Below are positions 57,440-64,000 of a DNA stretch of 64,000 bases, in pieces (positions within the stretch are counted from its first letter, which is position 1; every line of letters starts with the position of its first letter). This DNA comes from Liopterus haemorrhoidalis. Lineage: Eukaryota; Arthropoda; Insecta; Coleoptera; Dytiscidae. The notes under the pieces are model-generated. The model did not search any database. It had not been told where the DNA came from and saw nothing but the letters and a program-made list of their open reading frames with translations. The position numbers and the translations under genes are program-made. The DNA is taken from contig OZ020616.1 of the NCBI GenBank assembly GCA_963971575.1, positions 32,282,306 to 32,346,305 on the forward strand, read 5' to 3'.

Positions 57440-57660
57440 GATTTTGCAACCATAAATGAGCTTTATGAATATATTCACAAAAAAAAAAAAAAAATACATA
57501 AAATAAAAGAAAAATGTGCCCGGTCCAAAACCCTTTATGGTGAAGACCTATAAAGGGGCCCGGGCACAAGAAATATTTTGGAGCATCAAGAAATTTTGCA
57601 AAGATAAAAGAGCCTAATATTTTCGAAAATAAATAAATAATAATAAATAAAAGAAAAATA
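57384..57660. repeat. Two direct copies of a GGGCCCGGGCACAAG unit
   Basis: The phrase CCCGGGCACAAGAAATATTT occurs at 57410 and 57561, each followed by a similar TTTTGCAA..ATAAA..GAGC. An A-run separates the copies. The first copy supplies the last codons of IR gene B. Confidence 0.7.
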
Positions 57661-58227
57661 AAACCAATACCTAAGCAAAGGAATTGTATTCGAGGGGTAT
57701 GTATTCGTTCTCTGTTCGGCTTTATTATATAAGCACGTTATAATAATTTTGATAAAATTTTAATAACCATAACCAATGCATATACAGTTATACAAGGTGA
57801 GGACGAGAAACGGTAGATTATAAAAACTCAGTAACTCAGTGACATGGTTTACTTACGAAATTATAAATATCAATCAACTTAAAAGTAATAAAAAATCTAA
57901 TTTGATATTTGTTGAAGAAGAACAGAGAAATGATGAGTGACGAACGAAGGGAAGAAAGATGGGCGAGAGAACTGGAGGCAAGAAGGAAGGAGATCGGAGA
58001 AGGAGGCCAGAATGAGAATAAGAAGAAAGAGGTGAGTACTGGATGGAGAACAAAAAAGTTAGGTTAAAGAAAATATCGTAAATTATCCATTGTGTACGTT
58101 ATTTTTTTTTTTTTTGTAATGGTTAATTCACTAAACGCCGCAAGGCCTAGGGAAAATAAAGAAAATACGTTGAACATGACTAACTGCAATATAAGTCTCA
58201 TGAATTAAATGAAAATTCTCCTCCAAG
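57661..58227 (+). other. Intergenic stretch with a possible small exon
   Basis: At 57930-58031 a purine-rich frame reads MMSDERREERWARELEARRK, EIGEGGQNENKKKE and meets AAGAGGTGAGT, a consensus splice donor. It could be the 5' exon of an unknown gene or of a transposon. No downstream partner is found. The rest is non-coding. Confidence 0.25.
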
Positions 58228-59072
58228 AAAGTGTAAAACATAGGCTTACCATACGTCCCGGTTTGACCGGGATTGTCCCGGTATGAAGGTATGGTCCCGG
58301 CGTCCCGGCCAGTTTGTCATTTTGTCTCGGATATTTCGTAAAAATTAAAAAGTGCAAAATATGCACGCAGTACAAAAAGTGCAGCCTCAGAAAATTGCGA
58401 TTAGACAACTATAGGCCATACCAAACGTTTAGGCGGAACTATAGATTTTGAAATCCAGTAATTTTTATCTATTAATTCGGACTTTTAGTCATTTTGTTTA
58501 AGCTTTGAAAATCATACTCACACTGCAAATTCTAGCTTAAATTGATTGTCATTATAAAATGTCCTTTTCATTGCATTTGAATTTTTTGTCAATCTTAATA
58601 AAATTTCCCATTTATTTATTGTTTTGTCTTCAAAATATGGAAAAATGTATTAAAATTTTTGACATATGTCATTCGTTTCCATGGTTTCACTGTTGGAATT
58701 TTAAATTTTCACATACCAAACGTGACACATGAAATAACCCAAGCAAGGTCCCTTCTCGTGACAACTAAAAAGAACGTTATTTCCATTTAGTACCGCCTAA
58801 AAGTTTGGAATAGCCTTAATTAAAAAAAGCAACTAATTTTTAAAGAAATTTCACGCTCGTTATATATATTAATAATTTTTGAATAATAAGTTATGTTCAA
58901 TTAAGAGTAATTGAAAATTATTTCTACATAAATTTTGATTTTTATTAACCACTCCGTTATTTATCATTTTTAACCATAAGTACTAGCGTAGAAGGCGTAC
59001 TTTATGTTTTTAGCAAAATCACAAAATTGTCCCGGTTTGAGAAAAAAATATTATGGTAAGTTTAGTAATACA
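58228..59072. mobile_element. DNA-transposon remnant with GTCCCGG ends
   Basis: The ends CTTACCATACGTCCCGGTTTG and (complement) CTTACCATAATATTT...CAAACCGGGACA enclose about 845 bp, interrupted by the MITE at 58413-58816. The left end has several GTCCCGG copies. The family is not identified and no transposase is seen. Confidence 0.55.
58413..58816. mobile_element. MITE, second copy of the 9700-10105 family
   Basis: The ends AGGCCATACCAAACGTTTAGG and (complement) AGGCTATTCCAAACTTTTAGG, with TA at the borders. The interior matches the first copy in inverted orientation (AGCAAGGTCCCTTCTCGTGA). Confidence 0.75.
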
Positions 59073-59079
59073 TAATCGG

Positions 59080-59650
59080 GTCTTAATTTTTACAACATCA
59101 TATCTTGATAACCGTTGATATTATTTAGATGTGTTTTTTTTTTTCTATTTTTGGTCTTGGCGTCGTAGGCCATTAACCAGTATCGTTATTAATTATTTAG
59201 ATAATACAAAGGTTGGCAGCGATTTTTGTGTTATAATAATATATTGTCCTGTACTATGAACTTGTAGAGAAGATTGTAAATTTCAATGTTTAGCATGTTT
59301 GAGGTGTTTAGAGGTAGTTGTAGGCCAAGTCTTGATATGCCTGTTAGAAGGTGTGATCTGTTTTGCTGTTATTTGAGTTGTTGACGTCTTGTTGGTTTGA
59401 TTATCGCAATCGCATACGTCTGTGTTGGATATCTTGTTTCTGTGTAAGTGGCTCTTTGAGAAGGTGTGGTTGAATTTGAGACGCGCAATGGTGGTAATTA
59501 AACCTCTTGGTAAATTGTAATTAAACCACGGTTGCTTTGGTAGATGAGTATGTAAAAATCCATAGTGTCGACCTTTGTTGGTGATTGATGCTTTGTATTC
59601 GTTGTTCCATTCTTTCCAAATGTTCTGTTTAAAATGTTACTTGTTGTCCT
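59080..59650 (-). pseudogene. LINE ORF2 C-terminal part (I/R1-type)
   Basis: The - strand reads QNIWKEWNNEYKA, WFNYNLPRGLITTIARLKFN, HTFSKSHLHRNKI and DVCDCD, the region after RNase H in I/R1-type LINEs. It is separated from its RNase H (61811-62110) by the 2.16 kb GC-rich insertion, whose removal restores the frame (AITAG|QQVTFKQ). Confidence 0.7.
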
Positions 59651-60138
59651 CTGTTACGGGGAGGGGCCTCTTAAGAGGTCCTCATGTCCCTAACGACGTG
59701 AGATTTTGGAGAACCGCTCTCTGGTCTCACTCGTCAACAATCTACCTGCTTAACTCAGACGAGTAGAGTTCACAGTGTGCCGATTTGGCATGAAGAGCCT
59801 AACACTTTACTAAGGTCTCTCTGAAAATATAAAAGGGGGTGTCTACAAATAATACCAACGGATACAAGTTAGACATTTATTGAGAAGTACAGGTTGACAA
59901 TACCAGCAAAAGGTATGTCAAAGAACATAAAATGAAACAGGTATATGATGTGAACAAACATCAAGAAATTTAAGCTACAGAATTACAATATTAAAGAGGC
60001 GGCTGAGTCTAACACTCCAAACACTTCCTCGTGTGGCGAGAAGGGGTTGGGGGTGATAGGCGGGGTATAAAGGGTAGAGGAAGTTATGGTAGGGGACGGT
60101 GTCCGGGTCGTCTACTGTGTTCTGTCGTCCCTGGTCGG

Positions 60139-61023
60139 TCAGGCGTCTGGTGTGTCCGGTGGCGATGGTGTCACGGGTCCAAACAGCCTTTCGCACTCCA
60201 CTTCCAAATGGCACAGGAGCTCGGTCTTGGTCCCGGGTGCTTCTAGGAGGAGGCGCTTCTGTGAGAAGGCCAGCGGAGTGCTTGGGGACTGAAGAAGAGC
60301 TGAAGGCTTTCGTAGTGGTGTAGATGGCGGAGTGTCAGGTTCGAATAGTTCGTCGAGACGGGCCTGCACTGAGCGCCTCTTCGTTGCGGCAGCCGGCATT
60401 GGTCCCGGAGGCCGTGCGGTGGCGGCGGTTGGTGGCAAGTTGTCGGTGACAACGCCCTGATGTTTTAGAGTACCCACACGGCCCTTTATGTCCGGTGTGG
60501 TGTAACTCTGTCCTAGGGTCCGCGCAGGAGCTGCGGTTGGTGGCGCCGGATTCCAGGCGGCGATTCGATGCTTCCGAGCGTCCGCTCGGATTCGCGCGCC
60601 AGGAAGAACGTATCTCAACCTTGGGAGCCGCGCGGGAGCTGCGGTTGGTTTCGCTGGCTTCCGAACGATGTCCCGAGTATGTGGAGCTGCCTGTTTCGAT
60701 TTTGCCACGGGCGCGGCAAAATGTAGGGCGCTTTTCCCAGGTGTGGCCACACGTTGGGGCGCAAATTTCTGGGGGCGCCTTGCCTCGGGCGCTACCAAAG
60801 AATGGGGCGCCTTTTTCGGAGGATGTTTTTCTTCAGGCGCAGTCAAGCTATGGTGCGTCTTTGTCGGGAGGCGACTTGCCACGGGCGCAGCCAAAATATG
60901 GGGTGCCGCTTCTGATGGTGTTGGAGGCGTTGAAGTACCGAGCTCTAGGGTCTTCCTTCTGGATGAGGTAGAGCTGGTCTTCCCTCTTGACGTTCTTATA
61001 GGGCTTCGACGTTTCGCACGGCA
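60139..61023 (-). CDS. Pro/Ala-rich open frame of unknown function
   Basis: The frame is open for about 294 codons, between a TAG at 61026 and the stop at 60139. It has no ATG until 86 codons before the end (MPAAATKRRS), so an upstream start by splicing, or no protein at all, is possible. Residues are rich in Pro, Ala, Lys, Arg, Thr and Ser. Units such as APEARRPQKFAP and APEEKHPPKKAP repeat loosely every 17 residues or so. The C-terminal end (LCHLEVECERLFGPVTPSPP) is less simple. It is predicted to be disordered and basic. I recognise no family. High GC raises the chance of an accidental open frame. Confidence 0.35.
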   Translation of the reverse strand, partial: CRAKRRSPIRTSRGKTSSTSSRRKTLELGTSTPPTPSEAAPHILAAPVASRLPTKTHHSLTAPEEKHPPKKAPHSLVAPEARRPQKFAPQRVATPGKSALHFAAPVAKSKQAAPHTRDIVRKPAKPTAAPARLPRLRYVLPGARIRADARKHRIAAWNPAPPTAAPARTLGQSYTTPDIKGRVGTLKHQGVVTDNLPPTAATARPPGPMPAAATKRRSVQARLDELFEPDTPPSTPLRKPSALLQSPSTPLAFSQKRLLLEAPGTKTELLCHLEVECERLFGPVTPSPPDTPDA

Positions 61024-61143
61024 CTAGTCGTCGTTGATGAGACGGCCTTCCTCGTCGTCGTGCCAGGGCTGCAATGGGTGTCCCGTAGTAGGAACGAACG
61101 GGAGGGGGAGTTAGCGACTGCGCGTAAAGCGAGTCGTCGCGTC

Positions 61144-61411
61144 GAACGCAGCGTAAAGCGCGTTATCGTGCAACGCAGCGTAAAGCGCGTTATCGTGGAA
61201 CGCAGCGTAAAGCGCGTTATCGTGGAACGCAGCGTAAAGCGCGTTATCGTGGAACGCAACGTAAAGCGCGTTATCGTGGAACGCAGCGTAAAGCGCGTTA
61301 TCGTGGAACGCAGCGTAAAGCGCGTTATCGTGGAACGCAGCGTAAAGCGCGTTATCGTGGAACGCAGCGTTAAGCGCGTTATTGCAGAACGCAGCGTAAA
61401 GCGCGTTTGTT
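61144..61411 (-). repeat. 27-bp tandem repeat, about ten units
   Basis: The + strand unit is GAACGCAGCGTAAAGCGCGT plus TATCGTG. Most units are identical and the last are diverged, with related GCGTAAAGCG words to 61512. The 27-bp period keeps several frames open on both strands. The array lies between the promoter and the open frame. Confidence 0.92.
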
Positions 61412-61556
61412 GCGGTCCCGTGTAAAGCGAACCGAGGGGGCCAAACCCGCGTAAAGCGGGTCGGCCAATGCAGCGTCAAGCGCGTTTGTTGCAGCTCAAG
61501 CGTAAAGCGGGCTAGACTGACCAGGATGAAATGGTAGCTGTCCAGAGTTTGGAGCT

Positions 61557-61610
61557 ACTATTTATACAATATATTGACGTCATTTGGGGAATTCCCGGAT
61601 TTCAGCCAAT
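61557..61610 (-). promoter_or_regulatory. Compact promoter: CCAAT, kB-like site, CRE, TATA
   Basis: Reading the - strand, in order: ATTGG (CCAAT box, 61609-61605), the palindrome GGGAATTCCCC (61596-61586, a Rel/NF-kB consensus match), TGACGTCA (61582-61575, a full CRE) and TGTATAAATAG (61568-61558, TATA box). Transcription would start about 30 bp on and run leftwards into the 27-bp repeats. The arrangement is seen directly; activity is inferred. Confidence 0.65.
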
Positions 61611-61810
61611 GAAAATGTAACTCCGCCCATTGATAGGGTCATTTTGGGCAATACCTGCTAAAAATGCGCGGGTTAAGGCAATTAGCTGTTTCAGGTGTCG
61701 GCACGAATCATGCAATCACGATGATGTGAAAAAGCGCGCGGTGCGGTCACCGGCACGCGTGCAATCCGCGGTAACACCTCTACGGAGAGTGGAGTGCTAC
61801 AATTATGTCC

Positions 61811-62110
61811 TGCTGTTATGGCTTCTTTCGCTAGTGAATCTACTATTTGATTGTAGTAAATACCTGAGTGACCCTTTATCCATGCTATGGTGATTTGTAT
61901 ATTCCTTTCCTTTAATTGATTAATAGTGTTTGATATTTGGTACTTTAGGTGTTTTGCCGGAAATCTTCCCTTTGTTGTTCTAAACTTTCCTTAAAAACGA
62001 ATAATACTCTTCTCTTGTAAATAACTAATGATTTTTCCCTTTTCTAAACATCAGCATATTAATTTGGTCGTTAAATCTTGTCTTCATTATTTCTAAATCC
62101 CCCATTATGT
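61811..62110 (-). pseudogene. LINE RNase H part (I/R1-type)
   Basis: The - strand reads ITIAWIKGHSGIYYNQIVDS and LAKEAITAG, the end of an RNase H domain. The upstream part is degraded. It continues at 59650 beyond the inserted segment. Confidence 0.75.
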
Positions 62111-62349
62111 TAACACAAATAGAAAACCGAAATAAATGTACGCACGTACGAGTACTAGAGACTGCTGTATATAAAAAGAGCAACCTCCCCTATTAACGTA
62201 GTAATCAATAGAGCCCTGCAAATTCGCGGGAATCCGCAATTTTTATGCGGATGCGGATAAATTATCATTTAAATCGTGCGGATGCGGATCGGATGCGAAT
62301 AAAATATCATATCTGCTTATCCGCAATAAAAGCAATAAAGAAAATCAAT
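62111..62349. other. Intergenic; possible hAT end
   Basis: 62205-62330 holds TAGAGCCCTGCAAATTCGCG and repeated GCGGATGCGGAT words, resembling a hAT-type terminal region. No transposase follows. Confidence 0.35.
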
Positions 62350-62724
62350 AAATGTTATTACTTTTCATACAACAATTGTGCTTAAATTTCCTTCTTGTTC
62401 CTTTTTTCTTGTGTGTGTTAGGGGGCGCTAGAATACATCGCATCCGGGCGCCTACTACCCTCTGGCTGACCTTGCGTGAAACCTTGCTTTTTTGAAAGTT
62501 GTAGAAAAATAAATATAATGAACTACATTCGTATGCTCCACGTCACTGATGATATACCGTAATTTATGTTTCAGAATTGAATAATAGATATCGTAACAAA
62601 TAAAATGAGCTATTATAGATCTGACTTCAATATGACCGCAATCTGTAATCACATTTACACAAGAATAATGTTCATAAGCATAAAGTTGCCAGTGATAAAC
62701 TTTGATAGTTGACACAAGCTAATA

Positions 62725-63048
62725 ATGTCTTGGCATATATGGGTGCCATTTATTCTTTTATATTTGGTACACAGTCCTCCAAATTTTTTAATACGCAACG
62801 ACAATATTGATCTTATATCTTCGAAAATAATTGAAATATCAAATAAATACGAAGACAAAACCTATCTTCAAAGTTGCATTGTATTTATTTTAGAATATAA
62901 GAATGATTCTGTTAGTGATTTTAAGAAAGTTTCATCTGAAATACAAAATTAAAATCGTTACAGTAAATATGATTGACACATGCCCCTCTGGCATCATACC
63001 TGCTGTAAATAATAATAAACTAGGCTTTTTTGTTACAAAGATATTATG
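62725..63048 (+). pseudogene. IR exon 1, broken copy
   Basis: It starts with the ATG at 62725 (MSWHIWVPFILLYLVHSPPN) and aligns with the exon at 50947. A deletion of about 5 nt after SVSD (near 62915) shifts the frame to a stop within 13 codons. The splice donor is ACAAAG|ATATTATG, with GT changed to AT. Both changes would abolish a normal product. A matching exon 2 would lie beyond the right edge. Confidence 0.85.
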
Positions 63049-63529
63049 AATTTTTATATTAGCAAATACAATGTGAGCGAAAAAGGTTCGAAGTCACGTG
63101 ACTTAATTTCTTAAAGTCGCATATGCAACCTAACTTACGTGAGTTTGAAAGACAGTGTTATCACAGTATATTAACGTAACATTGGATGTCATTATTCGGG
63201 CTTGAAAAAATAAAATAGTGAGACAACAACCAGTTTGAAACTAAATTTAAAATTTATAACTCTCTCAAAAACGTAAAACTACATTAAATTATAACTGTTC
63301 GAAATGTTCACGTTTAAACACGCATTTTCTTCTGCTGAACAACATTGTTTAAATTCAAGAAATAGCCAAATAAGGAGGGATTTATTGTCGCTCATGTTTC
63401 TTTACGAGGTTTTTAACAACGTAATAGACGATTCTAATGTTTTGTCCAGAATTTACGTGTTACAGAATTTAAGATCCTTCTAGTAACTTTAGATTTAGAT
63501 ACACATTATTTGTATACATAAGGGCCACC

Positions 63530-63980
63530 ACAGGTCATTATGGAATGAGTCCGCTGCAGAAAATTGTGGCTCTTTACAACCATCTTCTGTCTGGAGATAG
63601 CTCTATTTGGCAGTGTTGTCTTATCCAGGATATAACTGGCTGGCGTTGTACTAATAATCCAAGTAAAGGTTTACGTGCAAGTTCCTACCTCCAAAATAAA
63701 TCTGAGTTGTACAAACGGCTTTTATTGTATTAGTTAATTAACTACTGAATGTGTGAAGTTCGTAATTGTATCGTACTCGTACTAAGTAAAATATATTTTA
63801 TGAAAATTTAAATGAAGTTTGTATGAAAATTGATACTATATGTAGCACATATGTGCCGTATTTTTGTAATATGTTTGAATGATAATTTCGCAAGTCTGTA
63901 TTGCATGCGTATATTGGCACAATGAAGGACCACCTGTGTGTTTTGTCCAATAATTAAAATAAGATAAAATAAATTAATTA
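63530..63980 (+). mobile_element. LINE 3' end, copy 2
   Basis: The frame MSPLQKIVALYNHLLSGDSS resembles the C terminus of the LINE at 47660-49995 (MSPLNRMATLYNESL). It is followed by WQCCLIQDITGWRCTNNPSK and a 3' tail ending AATAAAATAAGATAAAAT. It is the counterpart of 51690-52150. Confidence 0.6.
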
Positions 63981-64000
63981 TTACAAACTTACCTAACAAT

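Larger units (their letters stand above)
59651..61805 (-). mobile_element. GC-rich inserted segment with own promoter and 27-bp repeats
   Basis: It splits a LINE and is bordered by TGTCCT on both sides (59645-59650 and 61806-61811). Base composition is far richer in GC than anything else in the window. On the - strand it has a promoter (61557-61610), a repeat array (61144-61411) and a long open frame (61023-60139). The + strand starts CTGTTACGGGGAGGGG. The superfamily cannot be assigned. Orientation follows the promoter. Confidence 0.6.
62350..64000 (+). repeat. Segmental duplication, copy 2
   Basis: Direct copy of about 50540-52150, continuing to the right edge. It contains the broken IR exon 1 and the LINE tail at 63530-63980. 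Confidence 0.85.

Noticed and set aside
57378..57569. 63-codon - strand frame over the repeat after IR gene B
   Set aside because: It runs through a poly(A/T) tract and repeat units and has no family similarity.
61060..61479. Frames of 121-122 codons on both strands with 9-residue repeats (ERSVKRVIV, AFHDNALYA)
   Set aside because: They are by-products of the 27-bp tandem array, whose period keeps several frames open at once.

Overview
The window is nuclear DNA of an insect. It is AT-rich, has one assembly gap (10928-11127), and is dominated by transposable elements. The only host gene family I recognise is a tandem cluster of divergent insect ionotropic receptors (IRs), all on the + strand. 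The combination of divergent IRs, Penelope, CR1-, I- and jockey-like LINEs, Ty3/gypsy of the 17.6/297 kind, mariner and hAT fits an insect. I cannot name the order or species.

Host genes. The intact IR copy has a 5' exon (signal peptide plus start of the ligand-binding region, 321 nt, 50947-51267), a phase-0 intron, and a long 3' exon with the channel (55826-57439). A second copy has the same two-exon layout (27954-28274 and 41542-43116), a 13 kb intron packed with transposons, and a single ochre codon in an otherwise open 3' exon. A third copy is a 5' exon alone (62725-63048) with a frame-breaking deletion and a lost splice donor. A fourth is a degraded 3' exon (about 11560-12885) split by a palindromic element. 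A short ghost of another 3' exon lies just upstream of the intact one (55714-55800). The blocks around the second and third 5' exons (about 50540-52150 and 62350-64000) are direct duplicates, so the cluster grew by segmental duplication.

Mobile DNA, left to right. 1-4862 is the 5' part of a Ty3/gypsy element on the - strand (LTR, tRNA-Ser-type primer site, gag, slippery site, pol), running off the left edge. Its pol reads through protease, RT and RNase H into a macrodomain resembling the ADP-ribose glycohydrolase TARG1/OARD1, with the two catalytic residues of that family apparently kept. This is the most striking observation in the window. 6030-9520 is a foldback-type element built of inverted modules, and 9700-10105 is a MITE. 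13590-18590 holds LINE ends and a CR1-like LINE whose ORF1 carries an SGNH-esterase-like domain. 19560-27760 is a Penelope-like element with inverted ends, broken by a hAT (itself containing a mariner), a short element and an unknown 2.9 kb insertion. 28415-35672 is a mariner split by a complete-looking I-type LINE with target-site duplications. 35729-38501 holds a Harbinger-derived foldback and other MITEs. 39925-40420 is a 123-bp minisatellite. 43796-50000 holds a Penelope 3' end and two jockey/CR1-like LINEs. 53200-55425 holds a decayed transposon-associated gene and a LINE tail. 58228-59072 is a DNA-transposon remnant with a nested MITE.

One inserted segment (59651-61805) differs sharply from everything else. 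It is GC-rich and sits inside a LINE. On the - strand it has a compact promoter (CCAAT, kB-like palindrome, CRE, TATA), about ten 27-bp repeats and a Pro/Ala-rich open frame I do not recognise.
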